DNA of 40,000 nucleotides from Prorocentrum cordatum (lineage: Eukaryota > Sar > Dinophyceae > Prorocentrales > Prorocentraceae). The position numbers and the translations under genes were made by a program. The stretch spans positions 1,412,690-1,452,689 of the forward strand of contig CAUYUJ010017837.1 in assembly GCA_963575745.1 (NCBI GenBank), read 5' to 3'. Shown here in pieces: positions 10,391 to 20,995 of the stretch (its first letter is position 1; every line of letters begins with the position of its first letter). The notes below the pieces were generated by a model. The model saw nothing but the letters and a program-made list of their open reading frames with translations. It was not told the origin of the DNA and did no database searches.

Positions 10391-13300
10391 TCAGAAGAGC
10401 CCACCCCCCATGTGCAGGTCGTCGCTGTCGATGTCGCTCTGGCGGCCACGGCCGCCCTCGTCGCCGAGCAGATCGTCGCCCAGCCCGCCTGGCGCCTCGA
10501 GCAGGAGAAGGGGAAGGGCAGGAGCACAAGGAAAGGGGATTAGGAGGAGAAGAACGGAGGAGGAGCGGGGCCTGGATCGCCTCCGCAGGCCCACCGCTGG
10601 CGGCTGAAGGTGAAGGCTCTGCAGCGCGAGGCGCTGCCGCCTCGCTGTCTGCCGGAGCTGCCGCCGCCGCCTCGACCTCTTCCTCCTCAGCAGCCGCCGC
10701 GGCATCTGCCACAGCTGCCGCCGCGCCCTCTGCGAGCTCCGCCTCGCTCCCTGCTGCCTCCTGCTGCGCAGCGGGCCGCCTCTTCGGCGCCGCCGCCGCG
10801 GGCCGCTTCTTTGCCGGCGGGCTGGGCTCGTCGTCGGAACTGCTGGCACTGTCGTCGAGCTTCGCGTCGTGCCCTGGTGGGTCGGCGCTGCCGCCCTCGT
10901 CTCCCTCGGGCTCCTCGCCCCCATCCTCATCGGGCGGCTCCTCGGCTGCTGCAGGATTGGCCCCTTCCTGCTTGGCGTTCGCCTTGGCTTTCGGCTTAGC
11001 TGCTGGCGCGGCCGCCGCGGGCCGCTTCATCTTGGCCGCTGCGCCTCCGATCGAGCTCGCGCCTCCACTCGAGCTCTGAGCCTTCAGGTACTCTAGCTTG
11101 CGTTCCTCTAATTTCTTCTTGTCCCAGTTCTGGAGCGCGTACCCCTTGCCGAGCTCTACAATGAAAGCGCGCGGGTTGTCCAAGTCGCTCGTGATCAGCA
11201 GCTGCGCGACCATCTTCCACCTGGGGCTCCCCTGGGGCTTGCACCAGATGCCGCACTCCTCAGCTTGCTTCCGCTTCCAGACCGACGCTCGAACGGCGTC
11301 GCCTGTCTCGCAGTGGGTTCCAGACCAAAGGACACCGTTTGTCGCACCAGCAGGTTTGCCCTTCTGCACGTCCGCGAGCTGTTGGTTGCTCACGCCTGGC
11401 ACGCTCCATGTGCTCCCATCCTCCCACTTGCATGTGACCTCCTCGCCCGCGCGCTGCAAGTCGGGCACCAGTGCCAGGGAGTACTCTGCCTTGGCCTTCC
11501 TGTCGCTGGCGTCGATGCGGTAGCCGACCTACTGAGGGGCGGGGCCGCGCCAGGGGGAGTGGTTCCCAAAACAGTACTTGCTTCCCCTCCCCCCCTCGAT
11601 CGGGGCTCAATGACGACGGGGGCAGTGGGGGGGGGCGTGCGATCTATGCCACTTCGCCCCGCATGGGGGCCAGCTGGGCAGCCCCGAGGGGGCCGAGGGT
11701 CGAGGGGCGGTGCTTCACCGATGCATTCTTAAGTTTGTTTTACGCCGAATCCTTGCCCTGTCATCCTGATCCTTCCCCTCCCCTGTCCTTCTCCTTTTCT
11801 CCTCTTCTCCTCCTGACCTTCTCCTTCCCTCCTCTTCTCCTCCATCTCCCTCCCCGCCGATGCCAACTGTTTGGGGGCCGCGCCTTAATTATTCTCACTT
11901 TCGTGGGCAGGCCTGCTGCGCTGCATCCCAATTGTATGTGTGCGCGATTGCCTTCAGGTTCTCCTCGTGGAGGGAGGCAACGGAGGTTGGGGAAGGAAGG
12001 CCTCTCGAGTCGGACTCGTGCTCGAGTCGATGGCCCCCTTCCCCTGCCCCCCCTGCCCCCCCCCCCCGATGGGGTCTCGAAGATGCAGCGACGCTGCGGC
12101 GGGGGTGGGCGGGGGGGGGCTAAAAGGAGGGGGGGGGAGAGAGGAGAAAGAGAGGAGCGCAGGACGCGAGAAGGAAAGGAGGAGAGGTGGATGGGAAGGA
12201 GAGGAGGATCGAACAGGACGAAAGGAGGAAGGAGGGGGCGAGAAGGTTCCCCTGTTACCCCCACGCGTCCTTCTCCGCGATCGTCTTGAACCACTCTGGC
12301 TGCTGCCCGCGAGTCCTAGGGGCGCGCAGAATTCACGGACGGACGAGCGGGGAAGGAGGTTGGGCTTAAGATGGCTTGGAGAAGCAAGGCCAGGGGGAGA
12401 GCGCGGGATCGATGCTAACGCCATGCGTCTCTCTTCCCGCTCTCTCCCCCATGCCCCGCCCCCCATCGCCTCTCAGCCTGCCTCCCTCCCCAATCGCCCG
12501 TCCGCGTGCGATTGAGAGTGGGGATGTAAGTGAGGGTGGGAGCATGCGAGAATGAGTGCGAGAGCAGGAGTGCGAGTGATAGCGAGACTGAAATTCCTGA
12601 TGATAATGGCATCGGGATCAGAATGGGAGCGCGAGCGAGAGCGAAAGTGAGTAGGAGTGAGATTGAGAGCGAGCGGGGGCAAGCTGTGAGAGTTACAAGG
12701 GCGAGAGCAAAAATTTGGAGGGCAGAGCGGGGATCAGAGAGTTGAGGGCGATGAGTGAGAGCGGCAGTGAGAGCGGGAGTCAGGGAGGTGAGAGTGAATT
12801 CAACGGCCGACGTCCTGAAGCGACTGGCCGCCTGCGCCACGTGTCTGAGCATGGCGCGCAACATGGCGCTCTTCCTCTTGGCCCACGTCTTGGTCTGGCC
12901 ATCGGGCACGTTGAACTTCGAATTCTCCTCCTCGCGGTCACGGCGAGAGGAGCTTCAGGGATAGGAGCTTGGATGAGACATTGGGGAGGTGGGATAGGAA
13001 CAGGAGGAGGAGGAGGAGGGAGAGGAGGAGAGAGGTGAGAAGCAGCAGAAGATGAGGGAAGCCAAGGAGGATGAGGAGGTAGAGGAGGAGGAGGAGGAGG
13101 AGGAGGAGGATCGATGAGGAGGTGGGAGGTAGTGGAGCACGGGGACGCAGGATCCTCCTCCTCCTCGTCCCTCCTCCACCCTCCCTCCTCCCTCGCCTCC
13201 CTCCCTAGATCACTCCCTCCCTCCCCCCCTTCCTCTCCCTCTCCGCCTTCTCCTTCTCCTCCTCCTCCTCCTCCTCCTCCTCCTCCTCCTCCTTCTCCTC

Positions 13301-13760
13301 CTCAGCCTCCGCTTCCTCTGCTCCTCCTTCCCCTGTCCTCTGCGATCATCATGAACGCTTCGATCGCCATCGTCTTCGTGATGGCCTCTGCTGGGGCGAT
13401 GGCCTGCCTGATCTCGGACAGCATGGCGGCCTGGGCAGCTCTCCTCACTCCTCGCCCTCCTCGCTCTCAGCCATTCCCCTGTTCGTCCTCCTCATGTACC
13501 TCTTCCCCTCATCCGTCTCGCCCTGGGTCCCAGGATCCAGGATCCAGGCCGCCGATCCCCTGACCCCCGCCCACTCAGGATTGTTTGGGGGCTGGCCCGA
13601 GGCGGGCCTTTTCCATCAGCCGAGATGGCTGAGCGATTGCCTCTGAGACGTCATCGACGTCGCCCACATCGTACTGGAGGTCATTGTGGCATATCAGGTG
13701 TGACCTCAGCACGCGTGCTACATCCTCCATGGAGTTGGCGCGCTTCCGTTTGGGGGCCAT
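10391..13760 (-). CDS. Six-exon A/K-rich KRPAAA protein, function unknown
   Basis: Exons: 13760-13608 (true ATG; MAPKRKRANSMEDVARVLRS), 13430-13338 (AAMLSEIRQAIAPAE), 12930-12815 (ENSKFNVPDGQTKTWAKRKS), 12315 to 12270 or 12259 (QQPEWFKTIAEK), 11528-10572 and 10495-10391 (ends SDIDSDDLHMGGGLF, TGA). The phases agree at every junction except exon 4 to 5, which I could not fix. Exon 5 begins VGYRIDASDRKAKAEYSLAL, then a compact segment EVTCKWEDGSTWSVPGVSN, then Ala/Lys/Glu low complexity with two KRPAAAAP motifs and acidic runs. The basic N-terminus and the KRPAAA motifs suggest a nuclear or nucleic-acid-associated protein; KRPAAA motifs are frequent in dinoflagellate proteins. No catalytic domain is recognised. 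Confidence 0.6.
10496..10571 (-). other. GC-AG intron (76 bp)
   Basis: Donor ATCCAG|GCCCCG, acceptor CTCGAG|GCGCCA, phase 0 on both sides. A CTAAT branch-point-like element lies mid-intron. Removing it converts a Pro/Ser/Arg tail into the Asp/Gly-rich C-terminus with a clean stop. Confidence 0.65.
12316..12814 (-). other. GA-AG intron (499 bp)
   Basis: Donor CTTCAG|GACGTC and acceptor CCCTAG|GACTCG share AGGAC. Phase 2 is maintained. The intron contains GA/GC-rich degenerate repeats (GAGAGCGAGAGT-like, 12520-12800). Confidence 0.5.
12931..13337 (-). other. GA-AG intron (407 bp)
   Basis: Donor GCAGAG|GACAGG and acceptor CGCGAG|GAGGAG share GAGGA. Phase 0 is maintained. Contains two CTC/GGA trinucleotide runs (13060-13110 and 13250-13300). 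Confidence 0.5.
13431..13607 (-). other. GC-AG intron (177 bp)
   Basis: Donor GAAAAG|GCCCGC and acceptor GCCCAG|GCCGCC share AGGCC. Phase 0 is maintained. Confidence 0.55.
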
Positions 13761-13918
13761 GCCATCGCGCTGCCAGGCGCGCGTGGGGCACGCGCGCGGC
13801 CCCCAGCCGCCAGAACCCCAACGATTGCGGCGGGCGACGACGTCCCCGACACGGCCCTGGATACCCCCAACCCCGATCGGCCACCGCAGGCCCCTCGAGG
13901 GCCATTGGGCGCGGGCCG

Positions 13919-13970
13919 TGATTAATGCGCCCTCCATCGGCATGGGGGCCGATGGAGGGCGCATTAATCA
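13919..13970. repeat. 23-bp perfect inverted repeat, 6-base spacer
   Basis: Left arm 13919-13941 (starts TGATTAATGCGCCC), spacer ATGGGG, right arm 13948-13970. All 23 positions pair. It sits about 160 bp upstream of the KRPAAA gene ATG and directly beside an AT-rich island, so it could form a cruciform or mark an element end. Confidence 0.9.
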
Positions 13971-13974
13971 TGTC

Positions 13975-14330
13975 GTGTATGTGTTAAGCTACATGCATAT
14001 ATATACATATATATATATATGTGTATATACATATGCACATATATACACATATATATGTAAATGCATTTGTCTGTATATATATATGCGTATATTATACACA
14101 TATTTACATATATATATATACGTATTATAATTATACACATGTATATACATATACATACATGCATCTCTATATATATGTGTCTTTGATCGCCGCACATCTG
14201 CGTTCAAACAAATGATAATCTAGGCGAAACGATACCTTACCAAGGTCACCTCTTAGACCAAGAAGCACATCTTAAAGTAAGAAGCGTGTGGCAACATAAG
14301 CGATAACTCTTGTAACAAGAATTATTCAAC
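13975..14330. repeat. AT-rich island with (TA/CATATA)n
   Basis: 13,980-14,190 is an imperfect TATATACATA microsatellite. 14,190-14,330 is non-repetitive but still AT-rich. It abuts the truncated 3' end of the retroelement relic. Confidence 0.85.
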
Positions 14331-16269
14331 CTCTGGGGAGGGCCTGCGCGCACCCTCTCGCCCACTGGCTGGAATGGGCTCGCATGCCCTGGCGCCGGAG
14401 ACAGCGCCGAGACAGCGGGGAGGCAGCCTGCTCTGGGCCGGCGTCAAAACTGTCGAGCGGCAGCGTCAGCAGGTCGCGGTTGACGATCCTGCGGGAGCCG
14501 CCGCGGCTGGCGGCGGTATGCACATCAGGCCCAGTCCACCACTCTGGGCCGCCCTCTGAAGGCGGGCCCGCGGTCGAGGGTGTCCGCGGGCCGCTCCGCT
14601 CAGGAGCCATCGCGCTTGCTCGCGAGGTCCCTCTCCTCGCGAGCCTTCCGCATCTGCTTCATGACGGCCGAGTCGCGCTCCAGATCCTTGGCCGCGTACT
14701 CCAAGGAGGTCCGGCGCGACCGTGCACTCGCCGTAGTCCCGGTGCTTGCCGGAGAAGATGGCGGCCTCCTCCTGCCGGGCGCCCTTGTCGCCCTTGCCCT
14801 GCCCCTGCTTGTCGTGCGAGGCGTCCGCGCGACGAGCAGCCTCGAAGTAGAAGTACTCGATGAGCTGCATGCGGCGGAAGAGGCCCTCCTCGCACGCCAG
14901 GTTGGGGACGTCGCACTGGTCGAAGGTCCCGAGGCGCTCGAGCGCCTTGGCGAGCGTCTCGTGCTCGGCGACGCCCCACGCCTCGAGGGTGAGGCGCTGG
15001 TCGGCGCGCCAGCGCCGGTCCCACGCCACGGGGCCCTCGCCCCTCTTGTCGAAGTGCTGGCAGCACCAGGCGGCTGCGCGCGGCCCCGGCACCGGCCAGT
15101 CCTTCTGCTCCACGACCGCCATGTCGCGCATGAGGTCGCGCCAGGGGCGATGCCTCTCGCCGCGGGCGTCCCGCTGCATCTCCAGCAGCCTCGCGTTCAA
15201 GGAGGCGTCGCCCGCCCTGAAGGCCTCCGCGTCCTGGTCGCCGATGTTCGCGATGTTGACCGGCTGGCCCGCCAGCGTCAGCACCCCGCGGTCGACCAGG
15301 ATCATCTCCGAGCCGTTGAGCACCACCACGTCGCCCTTCCTGACAGCGCCCCCCGGGAAGGAGCGCGACTCCGCGGCCGCCCACTTGACCGCCACGGTCG
15401 GGCCCGGCTGGATGGGGCTGCGGCCGCGGGGGCGCGAACCCGGCAGGGGCGCCCATCGCCCCGCCGAACTGGGCCGGCTCGGGGAGCGGCGCAGCGGCGG
15501 CCCCAACCTGCACCCCGCCGGCGACGTCCGCCGCGGGCGCCTGCGCGGCGATGAACCTCCCGCCGCCCGCGCCAGCTGCCAGGCCCGCAGGAGCGGGCAA
15601 GGGCGCCACTCCAGCCCGGCGGTCGATGGCGGCCGCAATCGCCCGCGCCTCCGCCACATGAGGTCGCGGAGCACGTTGGCCGCCGGATACTGGGCGAACC
15701 GGTGGATGCTCTGCCGCGGCACCCCTTGCGGAAGCTCGTTGGACGGCCCGCGCCAGCGGACCGCCTGCGCCTCGGTGATGTCCTCCTCATAGACGTCCCC
15801 GTCCGGGGTGAGGACGACCACCTTACATTCCGAGGACGCCACCCCCGCCAACGCGATCCGCCAGTGCCACACGACCGGGTTCTCCCCGTAGTTGGCCAGG
15901 AACGACCGCCCCACGAGATGCTGGGCGCCCGCCATGACTCCGCTTGCTGCAAGCCACTCCGCTCGCGAACCCCGCGCACAGGCCGAGGAACAGGCAGGCG
16001 CAGCTAACCGCCACGAAGAGCAAGAGTCCTGGTCCGGCGCTCGAGGTCTCGACCGGCTCCACCGCGGGGCAAGCCGGGCAGCTGGCCACCGGCCTCTCGC
16101 TCTGCCCGCACACCAGCGAGACCTCCGGGCACGTCAAGGAGGGACAGGCCAGCACCGCTGGGCAGGCCAGCGCCGGGCACGCCGGGCACCTGCCGAGCCA
16201 GGCGCCGGGGGCGTTGCCGGTCGCAAGCACTCCAGTCTGCCAGAGCTCGCCAAGAACCATCCACGGCAA
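14326..16269 (-). pseudogene. Decayed gag-like retroelement ORF
   Basis: Reading 5' to 3' on the minus strand: a Cys/Pro repeat region (CPACPALACPAVLACP near 16180) and a hydrophobic segment (LLLFVAVSCACLFLGLCAGF, about 16020-15970). Then, from ATG 15935, MAGAQHLVGRSFLANYGEN, and later VLTLAGQPVNIANIGDQ, DWPVPGPRAAAWCCQHFDK and CEEGLFRRMQLIEYFYFE. This order resembles long polyproteins of dinoflagellate retroelements (family recollection, not searched). Coding character changes frame near 15945, 15665, 15425 and 14700; the last restores LEYAAKDLERDSAVMKQ and ends at TGA (about 14606). A further overlapping frame (14610-14326) looks like continuation (NRDLLTLPLDSFDAG). No reverse transcriptase follows; sequence stops at the AT island. 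Likely dead and 3'-truncated. Confidence 0.55.
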
Positions 16270-16599
16270 AGCCCCAGCGCGAATGCGGTGCTTGAGCCAG
16301 CAAACTACGGAAGCAGCAAGAGCAGGCCTGAAGGTGGGGGCCCCCTTTTGAATCCCCGGAGGCCTACAACTAACTGCCGCGGCGTGCGTTTCAGGACCGA
16401 GTGATCATTCACCAGCAGCCATGCATGCAGGCATACGTACCTACATTGATACATTCACAAACATATACACATATATACAAATCCCACCAGCCCTCTGGGC
16501 GCAGGTGGTCCAAAGCGTTTCCTTTGTCCAACCTCCTGCCTGTCCCTGTTCGGGAGGCGCACCCCCCCCCTCCTTGGGTTTGGGCGGGGGGGGGCGACC

Positions 16600-17260
16600 C
16601 GTAGCAGCGTCCAAGATGGCCCAAGATGGTTTCAAGAAGTCCAAAATTACCTCCAAGATGGCCCACGATAACGGTAGATGGGTCAAGATAGCCTTCGACA
16701 CACGTCCAAGAGGCCTCAAGACGGCCCCAAGACGGTTTCAAGTGCCCCCCGAGGTCTCCAAGGACCCCCCCCCCCCCCCGAGAGGCAAAAATCTTTCAAA
16801 CACCAAAGGAAAATTCATGTTTGTTGCCTTCTCGCGTTTTCGCCTCCGCTGGGCCCTCGAGGCCTCCAGATGGCTCGTATATGGCCCCAAGAGAAGCCGA
16901 AGAGGGCCCCGAGACGGCCCAAAGAGCGCCAAAGAGCCCTCCAAGAGCGGGCCAAGAGAGCCCCAAGACGGCATTTGTGAGCCTCCGAGGAGGGGGCAGG
17001 AATCAAGGGCCCCCGTCTGTTTTAGCGACAAAGTCCAAGACGGCCCGAAGGAGCCCCTCAGGCACCCCGAAAGAGCCCAAAGAGGCCTCCCATACCCCAC
17101 AAAAGACTTCAAGAGGGCCCCGAGACGCCCCAAAAGAGCCCCACGAAGGCTCCAAGAAGGCCCTAGGAGGACCTCAAGAAAGCCCCAAGGAAGAACTCCA
17201 TGAGGGCCCCAAGAGGGCCCCAAGAGAACCCCAAGAGAGACCCAATGATGGCTCCAAGTT
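16600..17260. repeat. Degenerate short tandem repeat (CCAAGATGGCC / CCAAGAGGGCC)
   Basis: About 650 bp of 10-15-bp units built on CCAAGAnGGCCC with drift, so that every frame gives SWGPLG-like or GPKRAPRRP-like translations. Purine/pyrimidine phase repeats account for the ORFs here. Confidence 0.75.
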
Positions 17261-17497
17261 TCGAAACGCACGCGAGCTTAAGATACACATCGGTGCAACA
17301 GCCATTACAAGACATCGAAACACCCCTCACCCCTCATCGAAGCACCATCGTAGCTTGCACGGATTTCCATCTTAAACTACAATACGGGAAACTGTTTGTG
17401 ATCCTTGTGTTACCGAAGACGGCTGCGCAACTGCATGCGTCCTGCTGCCCCAGATTCACCGACTCCCCTGCTGATCGTTTCTGGATGGGCTGGTGGG

Positions 17498-17890
17498 GAT
17501 ACTTGTTGTTGCCAGCCGCAGGCGAGCGCGCCGACGGCGCGTCAAGGTCCGAGCGGGCCGCGCGAAGTCCTAAATTACCTAGCACAAGCAGGCCTACCAC
17601 CGCAATTCAGGTCGGGGCCAGGAGGTAGCCGAGAGAGGGGGCAGAGCTGCAAAAGTGCCAGGGGCTGCGAAATGCCGGTGGGGATATTTTTTTTGGTCGC
17701 GGCCGCGAGCGAAGAGCGCAGGCGGCGAACAGTGTGTCCGGGCCGACGGGCAAACCTAATTAGCTGCTGGGCCCAGCACGAGCAGGCCGGGCCAGCTCGC
17801 AAAAGCAGCAGTTTCGGCAGCGGCGGCGGGGGGCTGGCCGGCTGAACTGCAACGCCCAGGGAAGCTCGGGCATCGTGCAGCCTTGTGGCA
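17498..17890. repeat. Two tandem copies of the GGTGGGGATAYTT repeat
   Basis: Copies start at about 17498 and 17671, 173 bp apart. Each has box GGTGGGGATA(C/T)TT(G/T)T, a GC-rich middle of about 70 bp, box AAATTA or AATTAGCT with GCAGGCC-like sequence, and a downstream CAAAA(T/G)TGCCAGGG. Confidence 0.6.
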
Positions 17891-18400
17891 AAATGCCAGG
17901 GAATTCGGTTTTACGCGCTGCGGCGTCAGTCCACTACGGTGGAGGTGCCTGTCGGGACAGGTAGGGATAACCTGCGCGCGCGGTCCTCACAGACACGGTG
18001 GTGGGGAAAGGCTAGGTACACACTGGTCGAGTCGCCAGGGGGCGTCAAGAGCCAGGGCCGTGTCGACGGCGTAGATTTGCCAGGTCGGCTGGGACGGAAC
18101 AGGATGGAAGCACAGCGTCCGACGGAGGGCTGGACCACTCCGGGACGCCACGCACGCATCCAATGGGGCACACCAGTCCCGAGCAAGCGGCAACGAACCG
18201 GCCCGAAGGCGATGGCGCCTGCGGGCCCGGCCCATGGCCACACAAACACGACGCGAGCATCGCAGAGAACCGCGCATTGCGCGGAGAGGAAGCCTGACTG
18301 GCGGGGGTGGACGCCGCCAGCGCGGTCGGGGAAGTAGGGGCCCTGGGCGACAGCGCCACGGGGCCGATCACCCACATTGCGATGCAGGGTCACGGGGTCA

Positions 18401-18600
18401 CTGGTGGGGATGCTTGTTGGTCGGCGGCTCCGAGGCGGCGGACAGGGGGCGGAAGGCGTCGCCTGGGCCAGCAGGCGAAGCAAATTAGCTACAACAGGCA
18501 ACACACCTGCAGTAATAAAGGGCAAAGAAAGCGCACGTGCACATGCATTAACCAAAATGCGCCACATTAAGGCGAACGCACCTGAGCGCCAGCCACACAG
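18401..18600. repeat. GGTGGGGATAYTT repeat, copy 3
   Basis: Starts GGTGGGGATGCTTGTTGG, then AAATTAGCTACAACAGGC near 18482 and CCAAAATGCGCCACATTA near 18550. Confidence 0.6.
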
Positions 18601-18785
18601 TGGCGAAGCAGCCGCAGTGCTACGCAGCGGAAGAATCGCCCTGTCGGCGCCAGTCCGCGCAGCCAGCATAGCCGATCAGGCAGGTGTGGCACCGAAGCGA
18701 CACGCTGAAGGCTGAACCACTCAGCGCGAGGTACCACCGCCGTGCGCAGGGTCGGCTGAGACAGGGCAGGGGCCTACAGAGCTCT

Positions 18786-19293
18786 CACTCCACGATCCAC
18801 ACCGCTGCCCATGGTGGGGCCGGCGCGTCAGCCATCGTCTCCGAAACCAGTCGCAGGCCAGGGAGCAACGATGGAAGCGGACACGCGGGCCCAAGCGCCA
18901 GTACTGCCGCCAAGCGGGTAACGGCCGAAGGTCGCCGAGGTACGCTGCAGCCGCGGCCAGCACATAGGCACTGGGGTGTAGTCGGGCCTGAAACTGACCA
19001 CAGAGAGAGCCGGGGGGCGGCAAGTACCCACAGAGCACTCACTCTGCGGACCGCACTGCTGCCCGGGGGGGGGGGGCCGGTGTGTCGTCATCGTATCCGA
19101 AACCAGTGACTGGTCGGGGCTGCAACGATGAGAGAGGACATGCTGGCCCAAGGGCCGGTATATTGCACTTGCAGGTACCGGTCACGATAGTCGCCGAGAT
19201 TCGCAGCTGCCGCGACCACCTCATGGAGCGCTGGAACGCAGCTAGGGCTGAATCTGACCACGGGGAGGAGGGGGGGGGCGCAGCCAACAGCCG
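18786..19293. repeat. Diverged tandem duplication, period about 254 bp
   Basis: Unit 1 starts CACTCCACGATCCACACCGC (18786) and unit 2 CACTCTGCGGACCGCACTGC (19040). Shared landmarks in order: TCGTCTCCGAAACCAGT / TCGTATCCGAAACCAGTGA, GTCGCCGAGGTACGCTGCAG / GTCGCCGAGATTCGCAGCTG, and CTGAAACTGACCAC / CTGAATCTGACCAC. Confidence 0.7.
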
Positions 19294-19489
19294 CAATGTA
19301 CACATGTGTCGGTAAGGAGAAGGAGGAAGAGGATTGGAGGTGCAGCCAACAGCCGCAATGTCACATGTGTAAGGTCGCTACTTCCCTCGTCATCTGGCGG
19401 CCTCTCGGGGGAGAGACCCGCCACAGCGTGGGGCAGTGCAGGCGCCTGTCCCCGTGGTGGGTGGACAGCGCTATCCGCTCCAGTGGGCT

Positions 19490-19605
19490 GATTCGCCGTC
19501 CCATGGCCCTCTCTACGGCGCCCATCCACTACCGCCTCTCGATCCCCCTCTGGGGCGTCATCATCGGGGAAGGCGCAGCCACCAGCCGCGATGAAACGTG
19601 TCATG
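19490..19605 (-). repeat. Fragment related to the 24.6 kb DDDVPEGN repeat
   Basis: Minus-strand frame DDDAPEGDREAVVDGR matches DDDVPEGNREAVQVEV at about 24650-24600. The DNA similarity (CTCGATCCCCCTCTGGG versus CTCGATTCCCCTCTGGG) shows a shared repeat or gene fragment. Confidence 0.5.
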
Positions 19606-20134
19606 TGTCATGTAAGCAGCTCGCACAGAGCTGAGGGCTAGGGGGGGGGGTAGCGCGGGCTGCACACAGACCGCCGCCAGAGTGGTGCGCAAGGGGGGGA
19701 CTATTCCAGTCAACCGCCCCCAGCCGACCAATGTGGCTGTCGAGAGACAGCAAGGGGCGTGGAGCCCGGGGAGGCGTCTGCGTCCGTCCCCAGTCCCCGA
19801 CCGAGCAGTCAGCCGTCGTAGAGGGCGGCCGTTGGCTCTGGGCCGGCGGGGCCTGCGGGCTCACCCCGACCAGCTGCAGGGGGAGGCGAGGTGGCCAGGC
19901 AAGGTCCACGTATCCAGTGTGGGCTGTCTAGCTACGCGGCGCCTTGGGTGAGATGTTGGGACACCCCCGCCCCAGCGGGAGCTGCCCAAGGTATTGCGGC
20001 CAAGGCCGGGCGCTGCAGGGTGAAACTGCCCCCGACGGAGAGAGGGCGGCGAGCGCCTGGGGGGTGTCGCTTTCGCCGAGCTGGGGGGGCAGGGGGCGCC
20101 CCGTCGGGCGGGCCCACCCCTGCGCGCCCACTGG

Positions 20135-20330
20135 TGGGGATACTTTTTCGATTGGCGGCTCACAGGGACAGATCCAAGAAGCGGGGCGGACTCGGCTGGG
20201 GCACAGGGCGAGATAATTAGCTGCAGAGGCGCATAGGCCACGGCAGCAGGTGCACGTGCCAGGGCAAAATGACCCTCATTAGGACGCAGGCGGCCCGAAA
20301 TCGGAACGCAGGCCCGAACTGGGGGCGGAA
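20135..20330. repeat. GGTGGGGATAYTT repeat, copy 4
   Basis: Starts GGTGGGGATACTTTTTCG, then TAATTAGCTGCAGAGGC near 20213 and GGGCAAAATGACCCTCATTA near 20262, matching copy 3 in order and spacing. Confidence 0.6.
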
Positions 20331-20474
20331 GGAGCTGTCGCACACGCGGCGCCAAGCTCTGACCGTACCGAACAGCGCGCATGGCCGGGGCACGTTGCGC
20401 TGAAGCGCAACGGAGTGGCCGGGGCGGCCGCGCCGCCCATGAAACGAAGAGGAGGCCAAGGAAGAGGAGAAACA

Positions 20475-20590
20475 CAGCAGGCACAAGGGCACGCGGCGGC
20501 AGGAGAAAGAGGGGCACAGAGGCAAACGAACAAGAGAGACACGGCGGGCGCAAGGGCACGCGGCAGCAGGAAAATGGGGGGGCACAGATG
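20475..20590. repeat. Tandem repeat, period about 70 bp
   Basis: CAAGGGCACGCGGCGGCAGGA at about 20485 and CAAGGGCACGCGGCAGCAGGA at about 20555 head two similar units ending in GGGGGCACAG or GGGGCACAG. Confidence 0.6.
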
Positions 20591-20696
20591 AAAGCCTCAC
20601 TCACAGGGACTCAGAGGACGCTCTTGGGCATGAGAGCGACCAGTACCCAGTCGAGGAACAGTCGAACGTGTCGTCTGAGTCCACAGCCTGCGACTT

Positions 20697-20995
20697 GTCC
20701 GATACTGAGGATCGGGGGCGTGCAGCTGCAAGCACTGGTCGAGTCCCTGGTCCAGCCTGCAGGGGGGGCCGCGATGATCCGCCAAAGGATGAACCACTTG
20801 TGCAGGAGCTTGAACGCGAAGGCGACGACCACAGTCAGGGACCCTGTCGTCGACGTCGCCGGCGTTCACCGCGAGCAACTCATCCGACGCAGAGGGTCGG
20901 GGGCACGAAGTCGCAAGCGTAAGCCGGGACGCATGTGACGGACCTGCCTGGGGATCCGCGGCGACCTGCCAAAGGATGAGCCACTTGTGCAGGAC
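20697..20995. repeat. Direct repeat, period 187 bp
   Basis: CCAAAGGATGAACCACTTGT at 20782 and CCAAAGGATGAGCCACTTGT at 20969. Upstream landmarks TCCGATACTGAGGATCGGGG and TCCGACGCAGAGGGTCGGGG are equally spaced. Confidence 0.65.

Noticed and set aside
11529-11531. In-frame TAG before VGYRIDASD in the KRPAAA gene, after the plausible upstream reading KYCFGNHSPWRG
   Set aside because: The sequence is CAGTAG|GTCGGC, a tandem 3' splice site after a pyrimidine-rich stretch, so the TAG is most simply the intron end and not a nonsense codon.
16409-17375. Long ORFs on both strands with SWGPLG or GPKRAPRRP repeats
   Set aside because: A degenerate 10-15-bp DNA repeat without stop codons in several frames explains them; no unique domain is visible.
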